Below are positions 11,295-22,618 of a stretch of 64,000 bases of DNA, piece by piece. Every line of letters begins with the position of its first letter. The stretch's first letter is position 1. Position numbers and translations under genes: made by a program. Origin of the DNA: Tetmemena sp. SeJ-2015 (lineage: Eukaryota; Ciliophora; Spirotrichea; Sporadotrichida; Oxytrichidae); the NCBI GenBank assembly GCA_027382625.1, contig JAJKFJ010021315.1, positions 1 to 64,000 of the forward strand, written 5' to 3'. The notes beneath the pieces are model-generated. The model made no database searches, was not told where the DNA came from, and saw only the letters and a program-made list of their open reading frames with translations.

Positions 11295-13985
11295 TCATGA
11301 AGTTTTATAGATTATGGATTAGAATTTAAATTATTTCTTTATTTCTATTTTGATTTAAATACTTAAACTTTTCATTGCTATAACTTAAATAGTTTATATT
11401 CTTATCGAGTCTGATCTTTTAGATTTTCTAATTACTTTCTCAACTAGCTGAGGATCCTTGTAGCTAATTTTTTTCTCCTCCAATTTTGTTGGAAGATTTA
11501 TTTCATTATTCTCAGAGCTCACTCCACCAACACTCTGATTCATTCTATTGGTTTAAAACCTCACAAGCTTGCTTTACTATTTCTCTTAGTCTTTCTGGTC
11601 CTCTAATATCCTAAAGATGATATAAAAATTAAATTCCCCTAAATTAAGACCCAATGTTTAACAGGTACAATCTTCGAACTGTGTTTAGCTTTAGGCTCTT
11701 AAACTCTTTATGACTCCCTTCTTTTATAATTATAACTTTGAGATCCATTTTCAGATTCCCCCCTCTCTTATAGTCTAGACAAACTAGAGGCTCTCTCTTG
11801 ACTCTTTTCCAAGTCCTACTACTTTGCTTTACTTTATCTGGTAGTAGTAGATCTTTGAAACTTCTTTGAGAGAAGTTTTTACTCGCCCAGACTGAAAGAT
11901 ATATTTTTCTTCTTATTTGGGTCATTCGTAATTATTTCACTTATTCGTTTTTGCTTGAGCTGGTAGATGCCAGTTGGTAATTCTTCCCTATTTTGGAATA
12001 TTTGCTCTGCTTGGAATTACTTCATTGTGTATCGTCTTAATCCCACTTGCTTCTTAATATTCGAAGTTGCGTTTTACTATTTAGGGGCGCTTTCAGGATC
12101 CTAATTGCTCTATTCTAAAAGAGAAGTAGAAGAATTTTCATTAAAAGAAGAGGCAGAATGATCTATCTAATCAAGCAAAACTCATATTTAATAGATTTAT
12201 AGATAATATCTTTTCGTCTATATCAGCTGGCAGGATTTTAATATGCTCGCTCTGTCTTTTATACAAAAGATCTGTATTTTCAGGGTTATCAAATTTATCC
12301 TATTTAATGCTCTCAGAGTGAAAATCGTCCAAACGAGAAGCCTTTTTATCAGCTGCAGAGGGGGAATCTTCATAAGAAGAGATGGACTGATGATGATTCA
12401 GAGGATGGACCTTCTAATAGTGAGGACTTTCATTGTACTCTAAAGTTGTGGGACTCAGCCCAAGTTGCATTCCTGCCCCATTATCTTTAACATCACTTTC
12501 TCTGCCTTTAGTTTCTAACTAAGATTTAAATTAACTATGCATAATAAAAAGAAGTCATTTAAAAATATTTTGAGCGCTTTTTATGTAATGGAGGATTGAT
12601 TTGAAGTTTTATCTTTTCATTAGTCTGCTAAGAGTTCTTAGAATTTAATTGTTTAGCTTTTTAATTTTGTGAGTTAAGCTGTGGAGTTCAATCGCCACCC
12701 CTTAATTCTGTAAATTGCTCGACTTAGGTTGCTATATTACTTCTCAAATCAACATTTAATACTTTAAAGATATTCTCTATGTGTGAGATCCATTCAAAAA
12801 GCTCTAAAGATATTAAATTTAATCAGCTAAATAATTTTAGATGTGTTCTCGCGAAGACCTAATTCTTTTCTCTCTTTGGAGCAATTACAGGGGATGCAAA
12901 TTGGATATCCTATCTTTGCTCATTAGATGCACTCAGCTATTCTAATTCCATTCTTTTAAGTCTCTCGTTGCTAAATGTAGTCTACTCTCTAGGCAGAGTT
13001 TATAACGGCCCTCCCTCCTAAACATTGCAGTCAACTTAAATACTCCTATATCGGTTTAACCAAATTTTAAACTTAAAAATTTACAAATTTTATATCGATT
13101 AGAGTTTTCTGATACATAATGATATTCTTAAACTTTCTTCTATGAGCCATCTACATGGAATGAGTTTAAGTTGCCTCTCAAATAACTTATGGGAGTTTTC
13201 TGCGAATACTTTTATTCCTTCTTCTAGTGCAAAACTTCTTTGATTCCATGGAAAGCCTTTCGTCTAAAATTGTTCTCTTTTAAAAACTGTCTCTTTCTTG
13301 GAGAAAGATACTTCACTAGACTTTCTCTAGGAGAAGAATTTAAGCTTTGTTAGAATTAAAAACAATTCAAATATCGCATAGAGAGAATAAGTAGTCTTAT
13401 GATTAAAAGTATTTTAATAGAGACTAGAATACTATTACTTGTAAGCATTGAAATAATCAGAGCCACCTTCAGCTCTAAACTATAATCTTGAGCTTATCTC
13501 CTGTTGAGAATATGGATTTGGTGGAGGGATTGCTCTTTAGCTTTGAGCTATTTAGCTTTCATATGGTTTATGCTAATTTTAAGCAAAATAATTAAGTAAA
13601 AATTAGAGTCCAGATTTTGCTAATGATTAGCTTGATTCTGGACTTGATTTGAATTCAACCCTGGACTTGGTATATTTAATGGCTGCGGCATAATATTTAT
13701 CCTAGAATGAGCAATCGGGGAAAGCGAAACTTCTTTCTTTTTAACTGCTTTTGTTTGAACAAAAGAAGAGGAAATTTTATTTAAGTTTTGATATGGACTC
13801 CTCTTTAAAGCATCAGCTAAGTTATGGCTCACATAAATATGAATGGAAGTTATTTTTAAGCTTTCAAATCTCTCTGAAGCATACAATTTGTAATCCTACT
13901 ATTCTGGTGCATTACTTTTGCTAAGTCTCTCAATAGGAAGTGTTAGTTTTTGTTTGAGGGCCGGAGAAATATTTCGAATATGTTA
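11295..13985 (-). CDS. Unknown disordered Q/S-rich protein
   Basis: Not recognised. Minus-strand coding with frequent TAA/TAG Gln codons runs from about 13,985 (NISPALKQKLTLPIERL, joining LYASERFESLKITS) down to a TGA near 11,295. I could not fix the initiating ATG; an ATG-like context may be split by an IES around 13,990. Recognisable coding stretches lie at 13,150-13,330 (KGFPWNQRSFALEEGIKVFA), 12,850-13,050, 12,190-12,440 (acidic, Ser-rich), 11,690-11,930 and 11,440-11,540. Frame changes between them are AT-rich and IES-like. The composition suggests a long disordered protein with short helices. Confidence 0.55.
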
Positions 13986-13989
13986 CTAC

Positions 13990-14351
13990 TAGCATGATGA
14001 TATCCATATATTGATAAATAAATTTTCATAGAATAAAACATGTTTCATTATCTAAATGCAGTATTTAAAGTAAATAACACACATATATTTAATTAAAATA
14101 AAATTCCTGATCTACCTAATAAAAATGTTTAAGCCAAAAAATTGCAAATCAAAGAGTCTTAAATAGGTATCTTCTAAGCTCAAATTGTATCATTTTAAAT
14201 GGAATTTTTTTTAATGTAATCATTCTCTGAATCAATGGCTTTTCAAAAACTAACTCAGAAATTTGAATAAATTACTTAGAAACTTCGATAAAGATTTTTT
14301 CTCAATAAAATTCTTATTAATCTACTTATAACTTGTTGAAAATTTCAGACT
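13990..14351. other. AT-rich intergenic spacer (divergent promoters)
   Basis: It lies between divergent genes and is strongly AT-rich. No coding frame or repeat of note was seen. Confidence 0.4.
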
Positions 14352-15177
14352 ATGGCGATTAAATGGTTGCTGTTTCTTTACTTATTTGTTTTATTACCTT
14401 AGAAATAAAATATTAAACTCCCAGATTATTACTACAAGTCTACTGCTTACGATACTGAATTTTGATATAACTTTTAAGATGATTTAATTTATTGACTACT
14501 TCGTTATAATACAGTTCTAATTGTGCAAGATTTGTGAAAATAAAAGCCAAATTATTAATTTGGATAGAATAGTAGTCAAAATGAAAAGGAGCAAGGCTTA
14601 TCAGTCGTTCAATATAGCTTTGGAGTAATCTGAAGATAAACCCCAAAATAGCAAAACCTAAATTACTAAGCAGGCCAGCCATGAAGTGCTAGATTTAAAA
14701 CCTATTGGACGCCTCGACTATAATTAAGAACCAAGCGACCCCAAAAAATAAAAGACTAAAAATAGCTTGAGGAAATAACATTTTGATATATGTGAATATA
14801 TGCATTTGAATGAGTTAATCTGTGGTCAGCTTTGAGAATATGTTCAACTAAAAACAGCAACAAAGAAAGAGCAACGCAGACCAAATGCAATTCTTACTTT
14901 TAACCATATTACACATCAATTTATTATTCTCAAAGTAAACAGGATAGCAACTTAGCTACAAGAAGATAAATCCTTTGAAGAGAACCATGGCTCAAGGCTT
15001 AGAATCTCCTATAAACGGCAATCAAACTGGTAGCAGCAAGATCTCATTTATTCAGTCTCTTCGCATGAGGAGTAAGCTAAAAAAACTCAAAAGACTTAAT
15101 TAGTCAATCATACAACAAGATAAGTAAAGTAAATATTAATGAAATGTGGTACTTATAATTTAAGAGGTAGAAAATGA
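14352..15177 (+). CDS. Small protein with N-terminal signal or anchor, unknown function
   Basis: The ATG at 14352 opens a typical signal peptide or signal anchor (MAIKWLLFLYLFVLLP). It continues through two IESs (14451-14467 and 14794-14841) into a charged region (ALEQSEDKPQNSKTQITKQ, later QLQEDKSFEENHGSRLRIS) and a TGA at 15175-15177, about 250 residues. Frequent in-frame TAA/TAG support this strand. The opposite strand is also open and hydrophobic at 14,440-14,682, but that looks like the complement of charged codons. No family recognised. Confidence 0.5.
14451..14467 (+). other. Very short IES (13 nt), pointer GATA
   Basis: GATA at 14451-14454 and 14464-14467. Removing 13 nt joins S-T-A-Y to D-I-T-F-K and removes a TGA. 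Confidence 0.55.
14794..14841 (+). other. IES, pointer GAATAT
   Basis: GAATAT at 14794-14799 and 14836-14841. Removing 42 nt keeps the frame and deletes a TGA, joining F-D-I-C-E-Y to V-Q-L-K-T-A. Confidence 0.7.
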
Positions 15178-15734
15178 AAAATAAAAGTTTCTATATGACT
15201 ATTCTCATCAACTCCAAAGACAAAAAGAAGAGTCTAAGTATCTATCTTACAAATACTAATTGAGTTATAAAAACAATATTAAATTAAAAGCCAAAATTTT
15301 GATATGAGACGGTACCAAAGTAGGTAGAGTGCTGACAAGAAAATAATTAGTTTACCTCATGATAAAAATGAGCCCTTTATAACTATTTTATTTTATTAGC
15401 ATAATAAAAAATTAAAATAAATAAATCACTAAAAATTAAAAAACAGGCTTTTGCAAATTAAAATAAAGCCTCTTATTCTTTAAATGTTCAGTGAAATCTT
15501 TTTTGTTTAGTTTAAGTGGAAATTGCTAAAGAAAATATCATTCAATTTTGCATAATCTTTCATTTCTAGCTTACTATTTGTGATTAAATTGTTTATTTTT
15601 AAAAGGAAAAGAAGAAAACCGCACTAAACAGCATAATTTTTAATAAATACCTTCTTCTAATCATTAGCAGTAAAAAATGTAGTTAAATTTAAATTGTTTC
15701 TATTTGCTATACTTAAATTTTTAATCGCTTTACT
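15178..15734. other. AT-rich intergenic spacer
   Basis: Between two plus-strand genes, with many A/T runs and no convincing frame, repeat or RNA gene. Confidence 0.4.
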
Positions 15735-18700
15735 ATGAATGTTTAAACATAGATTTATTAAATTTCTTCTTCTATTTAAATTTAATCTTCGGAAGGAAAT
15801 GAAACTGAAACTTTAAAAAAGAGACCAGTCTCCCTAATGAGAAGAAGATTAACAGCCTAAGAAGGCAACACTCAATCAGTAACACTTCTCTAATAAAAAG
15901 CCAATTTTTTCCAAAAGGGAAGAAAAATTTCATCTCATAATGATCTCGCAGAATTGACTGCAGAGAATAAAAACAAAAAACTGAGATAGACTTAGACAAG
16001 CTTCTAATCATTCCTCTTACATGGCAATCAAGAATTAATGTCATCTTAAAATTTTGTCTAATTCATAACTTCACTTTACACTGCATAAATATTTTGTGAG
16101 AAGCTTGAACAGCTAGTTCAGCTCTCTGGATGAAATAGAGTTGAGTAGATTTCTTAAAAATAGGAATACATTGGATAAGAAGGAAAGAAGTTTCCTGTTG
16201 AAATATGTTGCTAAAGGCCTAACGCAGAAAATTAGAGGCAAGGTACTAATCATATCTCTATTGATGATAATAATGTTTATGTAGTTTTGGCTAGTGTGCT
16301 CTAATGCTTTGAGTTATCAGACTGGCTATTATGCTGATTACTATAATAGCTTAGTTGAAAATTTCTACGACTATCCTAATCCTCACTTCAACTAAATCAA
16401 ACTTGTAAGAGCTTTCACTTTTAATTTTTATGGCATTATTTTATGTTGTTGCTTTGTAATTCAATCTCATGTAGAATGTAGGATTTAGGCAGAACCTTTG
16501 CTAATGAAGAATACTACAAACAGAAGGAGATCTAAGAATCTATGGAGAGAATACTCAGAGCATACGTTTATAGAAACCCTACTATTGGATACTGCTAAGG
16601 CATGAATTTTATCGTTGGGAGGCTTAGGAAACTATTGACAGAAGAGGAATTAAAATCCTATATATTTTTCAATGATAATTTATGTGGAAACATTTTGGGT
16701 GTTTGCAATGATCATCGAAACCTATATGCCTTTCGATTATTTTGAAATGATGATCGGAGTACTAATTGATCAAAAGGTGTTTATGAAGTTAGTGGAAGCT
16801 GACTACAAAGACCTTTTTCTTAAGTTCAAATAGCTTGGTTTTGATTTCTCCATCTTGGCATTTTAATGGTTTGTATGTCTCTTCTCCTATAATATGCCTG
16901 AAGATAAAATATAAATCTTAGGTTCACTGACATTTTATAAGAGACAGCCGTGAATATCTTAGACTTATTCTTTCTGAAGGGAAGTAAAGCACTATTTAGA
17001 GTAGGGCTATCTTTACTTTAGCTCTTGAGAGATTAGATCTTAGAGTGCAAAGACATAGCAGAATTATTTCAAATCCTTGAACCCTCAAACAGTGTCTTCA
17101 AGCAAACTAAGAAAATCATAATTCAAGCTAAAATACTTATGAGATTCTTTCTATAAAGTTCATACCTTATTTTAAGCTATCGGAATAAAGATAAAGAGTA
17201 GAGAGCTTAAAGCACTAAGAGCAAAGTTTAGCATAGAAGCTTTTGAAGAAATCAGTGAGTATGAGAGAAAGAAGAATCAGAAAACAAGCGAGATGAATGA
17301 TATGGCCACTTTGTATCTAACATTTAAATCAAGAGAGAAAGTAGAAGAAAATGTTAGACTCAGATATTTTTTAAAAGTTTTTCCCTTTTTGATATCTTCA
17401 AAAGTTCGGACTTACTCCAAAAACTCTTTAAATATCCTATACCTTTAATTTTTGCTAAACTCAAAAGTACAAATCATCTGTTTAAGAAAGTTTAGAGGAG
17501 CCTGAATTGTTCTTTAATTGTGAGAGCAAGAATTGGCCAAAGTGCATTTATGACTACACTTATAACTCGATCCTTCCTACCTATTTTGCTTTTCATTCTA
17601 AGCCAAAATCTTACTAAATAGTCGACCACTACTTCTATTCAGACAAGTAAACTTAAATTGCTTGAAGGCCTCCTTATATTTAATTTTAAGAATTTTTATG
17701 TAGAAACTGAACACAATATATTAAGTCAAGACCATCGACTTTTCTCTGACGTGGATGAACTCCCCGTTGTGCAGCTTTCAAACCCTTTTGACTCTTATTC
17801 TGTGTCTCAGCACTCCTCCCGCACTTTGGGCTTGGAGAGCATCACTACAGAAAAACTAGAGAATGCAAAGCAAAGCATATATGATTCCCTCTTGATAGAG
17901 AGAAATACACATATATGCACAAACAAACCATTCAAAGATAAGTTCTTAAGCCTCTATAGAAAAGGATTTGACTTAGAATATTTGACGAACTCGATAATCC
18001 AAACAAGCCTTCAATTAATATGTTGCAATTGTTATTATATTATTTCAAGACTAATTGCAGGCTTAAGAATAGTTAAGGGAATATGTGAAATATTGTGTGC
18101 AAGTATGAACCTCCATAGCTGCAGAGCATCAGTGAGGCTGACGACAGTGAAACTTCTTCTCGATATTCGAGGAAGGAATTTCTAGCTAAGCAAGCTCTCA
18201 ATGAAGATATAGATAGAAATATTTTTAACCTTTTTATGTATGATTAAGAGAGGAAACTAACTGATAATACAGACTCAGATCTAAATTAAATCAACAAGAT
18301 AGGCGCACGATAACATTTTAAATGAGTCTATAATTATTCTTTCACATAACTACGTAGTGGATGCGACGATGATGTAGTCTAAAAATTAATTTTATCAAAT
18401 TTAATCTCTAAACAAGATGAGGCAGATCAATAAACCAGTTATTTTGAATAAGATCACTCTAATCCAAGGTTTTCATCTTTCCAAGTAGACCGTACCAAAA
18501 TCAATCTGAATTCTAGCCATCTTTTTAATTTATAAGGACTATATTTACTAAATCTCCAGAAAGTTAAGATAATCTCTAATTGGAAATTTAAAGTGAGCAG
18601 TAAAATTCGAAGTCTCCTAATATACACCAAGGACAAAACTCAGGCTAATCTGAGACAAATTAAAATGAACTTGCAGGGTGGCTCTCTAGATTTGCTGAGG

Positions 18701-19112
18701 AGGATATGGTTTTCAGGAAATCTTCAAGACAAACCACAGATCTCATTCAGCTTTAAGCAATTACTGATAATTAACTGGTCGCTCAGCCTTAACCTAGTCA
18801 TGAAAATAATAACTCTGCAAATCTAGCTTTAAATAGAGCCCAAAGCTATCATTTAACCTAAATTATTATTGATATAATTAAAATTATCTTATCAAGTAGG
18901 ACTACAAGCAAGTCATTATGAATTCAAGAAATTCCAGAGGAATCCAGCTGCCGCTCTTAAACTCATGATATAATTAAGTTTTTAATTATCTTGTGAGTTA
19001 AAAATCCTTCTAGGCCTTAATAAGATAGAATAATCTCAGCAATCTTGATGAAAAACAGCAACAACTTATTCAAGAGTCTTCAATCATAGCCTTCAGCAAT
19101 AATTTCATGTGA
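15735..19112 (+). CDS. TBC-domain Rab GTPase-activating protein
   Basis: TBC proteins stimulate GTP hydrolysis by Rab GTPases in membrane traffic. After removal of two introns and two IESs the catalytic domain reads KGLTQKIRGKFW, then PHFNQIKLDLGRTF (which should carry the catalytic-arginine region), AYVYRNPTIGYCQGMNFI (the YxQG motif with its Gln finger), TEEETFWVFAMIIE, LGFDFSILAFQWF and ILDLFFLKGSKALFRVGL. The order and spacing match the family. An N-terminal tail starts at the ATG at 15735; a long Ser/Gln-rich C-terminal tail (about 17,600-19,112) ends FSNNFM at TGA 19110-19112. Further frame changes in the tail are unresolved. Confidence 0.88.
16243..16284 (+). other. Spliceosomal intron (42 nt) in TBC gene
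   Basis: GTACTAATC to TTATGTAG. Splicing gives I-R-G-K-F-W-L-V-C-S, the expected start of the TBC fold. Confidence 0.8.
16405..16481 (+). other. Spliceosomal intron (77 nt) in TBC gene
   Basis: GTAAGAGC to AATGTAG. Splicing gives Q-I-K-L-D-L-G-R-T-F, the conserved motif before the catalytic region. An earlier AG would break frame. Confidence 0.8.
16646..16689 (+). other. IES in TBC domain, pointer GGAA
   Basis: GGAA at 16646-16649 and 16686-16689. Removing 40 nt yields T-E-E-E-T-F-W-V-F, the expected TBC consensus. The segment has no GT-AG ends. Confidence 0.88.
16929..16946 (+). other. Very short IES (14 nt) in TBC domain, pointer GACA
   Basis: GACA at 16929-16932 and 16943-16946. Removal joins I-L-G-S-L to T-A-V-N-I-L-D-L-F-F, restoring the conserved helix. 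Confidence 0.75.
17145..17152 (+). repeat. Tandem TTCT TTCT at a required 4-nt frame correction
   Basis: Deleting one copy joins I-L-M-R-F to Y-K-V-H-T-L-F-Q and then the open frame E-L-K-A-L-R-A-K-F. This is consistent with a pointer repeat and a zero-length IES, or with a base-calling error in the T run. Confidence 0.4.
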
Positions 19113-19340
19113 GGCTTTCTTAATTTATTACTCACAAATAGATACTTAATGTCTTAATAAATTTAATATTACGTATGAATGATGGATAGTATAAGATTTA
19201 TTAAGTTAACTCAAATAACTCATCACTCTTTACTTGTCTTCAGCTTTCTTGAATTATTAAATATGTAAATAATGTTTTAAGTTTAGCATTAAATGAATTA
19301 TTTAATTATTGCTCTTTCTTTGCTTATTGACCTTATATAA

Positions 19341-19717
19341 TCACTTATGGAGGTAGTTTGCCTTGGCATAGGCGTAGAAATGAGCCCAACTGTATCTGAA
19401 AATCACTGAGCCAATCAGATAGCCAACTCCTGAGAATACTCCAATCATCATTGGGTTGAACATATAGAAATAGATTCTCCAAGCCAGAACCTTGTACCAG
19501 GGCTGTTGCTCTACAGCTTCGGTTTAACTCTATGATTAAGTCACTTTCTAGTTTTGCTAAAAATAACAAACTATTAGTTGTTGTTGTCTTCTCCTGTACT
19601 TTGAGGCTTTGAAAATCCAAAGGGACATGAGGCAACACCGGCGGGAGGCTTAGGGTGTCCTTCTGGAAGCTGCTGCTCTTGATGATTTTCAATATCGTCT
19701 AAATTTACTGAACTCAT
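19341..19717 (-). CDS. Small membrane protein, unknown
   Basis: ATG at 19715-19717 (MSSVNLDDIENHQ), stop TGA at 19341-19343. After removal of one IES (19524-19576) the protein has about 108 residues: a Pro/Gln-rich soluble N-terminus, then EAVEQQPWYKVLAWRIYFYM and one or two hydrophobic segments (MMIGVFSGVGYLIGSVIF) followed by an aromatic C-terminus (YAYAKANYLHK). The form resembles small mitochondrial inner-membrane subunits of ciliates, but I cannot assign one. Confidence 0.65.
19524..19576 (-). other. IES, pointer TAA (minus strand)
   Basis: TTA on the plus strand at 19524-19526 and 19574-19576. Removing 50 nt joins D-N-N-N-Q to T-E-A-V-E-Q-Q. A 3-bp pointer alone is weak evidence; the restored frame supports it. 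Confidence 0.6.
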
Positions 19718-19819
19718 TTTGTCTCTTCCCTCTTTGATTATTGATTATATTATTTTCAACCTCTAATTATAAAAAGAAAGAGAGTCAAGAAGATGAAAGA
19801 GAAGGGTAAATGATTTAGT

Positions 19820-21485
19820 TCATTAGATGAGATTAGATGTGGATTAGCGTTTGCTGATGTAATGTTTAGCTACTTCAGGGCTATGAGTTTCTTCAAGAAT
19901 CTTTTCGATCGTGCCTTGAGGGTTATCTGCATATAAATGATGACCTGAACCACTAACTAAACCTTAAATTTATTATCAATTGTGGATAGTTACTTCTTTT
20001 AGAATATATCAGAAATTAAATTCACACATTAGAATTCAAATGAATAATCTTAGCTGCCAATTTTATCAAAAAGACTTTACATTTTTCATTAAATGCTATT
20101 CTCAATGAATAATCAAGTTTAAGGATATTTATAAATAAACGGATGAGTTTATCAGCAATGAAGCGTTAATTAGTCCTCCATTTTCAGGTGAAGATTACAA
20201 AAGCTGCATTGCATGTGAAGGATCTGTCCAGTCCTTATCTCCATAAATAAACACTACCTTTGGCCCATCCTAATTACATTAAATATGATTTATATGTATA
20301 TTCTTAATCTAGATAGTGATTGAAGATAGGTAGTTAGTGTATGAGAGGATTTCTTGCAAAGGCTCCCACTTATAGCACGCTATTTAAGCCATATTCCCCA
20401 GACGCCTTTCTCAGGAAAATTTGATGAAGGTAGTTGCTCACTTCTTGTGCCTCAAGCGGACAAGTTAATTTGAATTGAATAAGAGTTTACACTAACTTTA
20501 AAATTAATTTACCTAATCTTGTAGCCATGTACATGTTCAAAAACTTTCGAGTGCCAAAGGAGCCAATCCAACGCATCACATGAAAAGGCGAATAGTATCT
20601 TCTCCAAAGATGATAGATCCCTTTTACAGCAATATTTGGCGCTCTTTTATCAAACCTCTCAACAAAATCATCTATGTTTATATCGAAATTTTAGTAATTA
20701 AAGAGCTCAGTTAATAATTTTGATGTTAAAGTCAGGGGGTATCTCAGGCAGTCCTATTGGAGAAAGCAAAAGGAGCTTTTCTATATGCTAGAAATTTCTA
20801 AGAGTATAGACAGAAGCAATATATCCTCCAAAACTGTGTCCAGCTCATTATTTATTTAAAAGGCTTACAAATTGATAGCTAGGTAAAACTTTTTCTTCTT
20901 GCCAGTTTATTTATCTAACATAGAGTTTAGACCGAGCTCCTCTATCAAAAGAGCAAGAGGCTCTAAGTAGAAGTCTTCAGCAACTTAGATGCTTTGAGTA
21001 GCTTCCTTTATCGGAAAATCCGGTCGACCTGAAGATCCGAATCCGAGTAGGTCAACCACATAAAGATGAAAGTATGATTAAGAGTTTTAATATTAAAATT
21101 GAATGATCCAAGGTCTTTAATTAGCTTATACATGATAGCACAACCTGCTCCATATCCATGCAGCAAAACGAGAACAGGTTTCTCCTCGTTTCTATCTTGA
21201 TCTTTCAGATTTACCTCAAGATAAAAAAATAAGTTTCCTCTATAATAAAGATAGTGAAGGAAATTTTGAGAAAGATCTATTTTTGAAGCATCTCCGTTTT
21301 CAAGCTAAAAACTGAGTGGAGGGAGCTTAAAGTCATGAATGTGCACTTCTTCATGGGTGTTGAGTCCACCCTCTTCTAAGAAGAGGCAATTTCAGCTTCC
21401 ATCAGTAAATCGATTGAGGTAATAAATTTATCAAAATTAATAATGAAATGAGAGAGGTGCCATACCATGGATGAGTGTTCCCCAT
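19820..21485 (-). CDS. ABHD5-like alpha/beta hydrolase
   Basis: This family acts on, or regulates breakdown of, lipids at droplets and membranes. Visible in order: PVLVLLHGYGAG (oxyanion-hole region), VVDLLGFGSSGRPDF, FYLAGHSFGGYIAS (nucleophile elbow GHSFGG with Ser as nucleophile; animal ABHD5 lacks this Ser), KVVFIYGDKDWTD (acid region) and GSGHHLYADNPQG (catalytic His). So this copy looks catalytically competent. ATG at 21483-21485 (MGNTHPWYGT), TGA at 19820-19822. One IES (20842-20880) splits the elbow exactly; others, plus a probable intron near 20,500, are implied. An in-frame TGA remains at 21392-21394. Confidence 0.85.
20842..20880 (-). other. IES inside the hydrolase nucleophile elbow, pointer AGCT
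   Basis: AGCT at 20842-20845 and 20877-20880. Removing 35 nt joins F-Y-L-A to G-H-S-F-G-G. The family motif makes this join nearly certain. Confidence 0.9.
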
Positions 21486-21718
21486 TTTATACTTAGATTT
21501 AATATTTGATGCTTCGATAGTAGGTCTTAATATGACTAAAATATTACCGACACTCAAATTGTTATAAGTTAGACTTTAAAAGAGTAATTTTGTAAATCCT
21601 ACTTAAATCTTTCAACAGTCTCATACTTTATTGCATGCTTGCAAGATTTTTGAAATTTATTAAAGAATCTTAAATTATTCTCTCTTTCATTTTAATTCTC
21701 TCTACTAAAGATATTGAT

Positions 21719-22450
21719 TCATGCCTTGGCAGCTTCAGCCTCATTCTTGACCTCTCCACAGTTTTCAATCACAATTTTAGCAGTGGGGTTGCCTGATCTG
21801 GTTCCAGACAACTCAAGTTGCTTGAGGACGGATTCACCCTCAATAACCTCTCCAAATAATGCATAAGCATAACTTAATGAAGCTTGAATGAGCATTTATG
21901 AATTCCAAAAACGACGTGAGCGTTGTCGAGCCAGTCAGTAACTCCAAAAGTAATGAAGAATTGAGAGCCATTGGTGTTTGGACCTGCGTTGGCCATTGAG
22001 AGGAGACCGCGCTTGTAATGTCTGCACTTGAAGTTCTCATCTGGGAATTTGGCACCATAGATTGAGAGACCTCCAACTCCTGTGCCGTGAGTGAAATCAC
22101 CACCTTGGGCCATGAAGCTGTTGATGATGCGATGGAAGTGAGATTTCTTATAAGTGTATCCTAGCTTGTTGTCGCCAGCGCAGAGTGAGCGGAAGTTCTC
22201 AGCTGTCTTGGGGACATGGTTCTTGTACAATTCTATCAAACTGTTTTTACAAAAAGTGGCTAATAAATTCGAAGACAATCTTTCCAATGGGCTCTCCGTT
22301 CTTTGATAGCTCGAAGAAGACTTGAGGATTCTTGGGGTCTCTGTAGTTGTATAGAGATGCGAAGAATCTGAGTTGGCTGGATGCGCTCAGAAGTCCACTT
22401 TGCTGTTATCTGCAGACTTGCTTGAAGAGATTGCTACTGTTCATCATCAT
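21719..22450 (-). CDS. Cyclophilin peptidyl-prolyl isomerase, probably mitochondrial
   Basis: Catalyses cis-trans isomerisation of X-Pro bonds. After removal of two IESs the protein shows the cyclophilin order [51 protein letters not shown] (catalytic Arg and the FMxQGGD motif), [19 protein letters not shown] and [15 protein letters not shown], which is the full core. The Trp of the [10 protein letters not shown] loop, part of the cyclosporin site, is present. About 30 residues before the core are basic and Ser/Gln-rich ([13 protein letters not shown]), suggesting a mitochondrial presequence. ATG at 22448-22450, TGA at 21719-21721. Confidence 0.95.
21851..21909 (-). other. IES in cyclophilin, pointer TTTGGA (minus strand)
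   Basis: TCCAAA on the plus strand at 21851-21856 and 21904-21909. Removing 53 nt joins A-H-V-V-F-G to E-V-I-E-G, exactly the family sequence. No GT-AG ends. Confidence 0.95.
22229..22270 (-). other. IES in cyclophilin, pointer GAATT (minus strand)
   Basis: AATTC on the plus strand at 22229-22233 and 22266-22270. Removing 37 nt joins G-K-I-V-F-E to L-Y-K-N-H-V-P-K-T, as expected for the family. Confidence 0.95.
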
Positions 22451-22618
22451 CTTTGTTTCAATTCAAAATAAGCTATAATTTATTTTTAAGTTGCTGGCTA
22501 TAAAATAATTATAAATTTCTTAGTCTATTCATAAATCACTACTACAATTGCTTCTTCTTCCTTTATGCAATTGAATTTAAAAACGAAATAGATTATAATA
22601 AAATTAAGTTTCAAAATC

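Noticed and set aside
14739..14746. CCCCAAAA, the hypotrich telomere unit
   Set aside because: A single unit lying in the coding frame of the 14.4-kb gene, with no tandem array; chance occurrence.
15772..16044. Minus-strand ORF rich in Phe and Leu
   Set aside because: Complement of the N-terminal coding of the TBC gene, which reads sensibly on the plus strand (KKRPVSLMRRRLTAQEG).
21840..22287. Two overlapping standard-code ORFs at the cyclophilin locus
   Set aside because: They are one gene. The apparent start and end of the longer ORF are IES sequence, shown by the TTTGGA and GAATT pointer joins.
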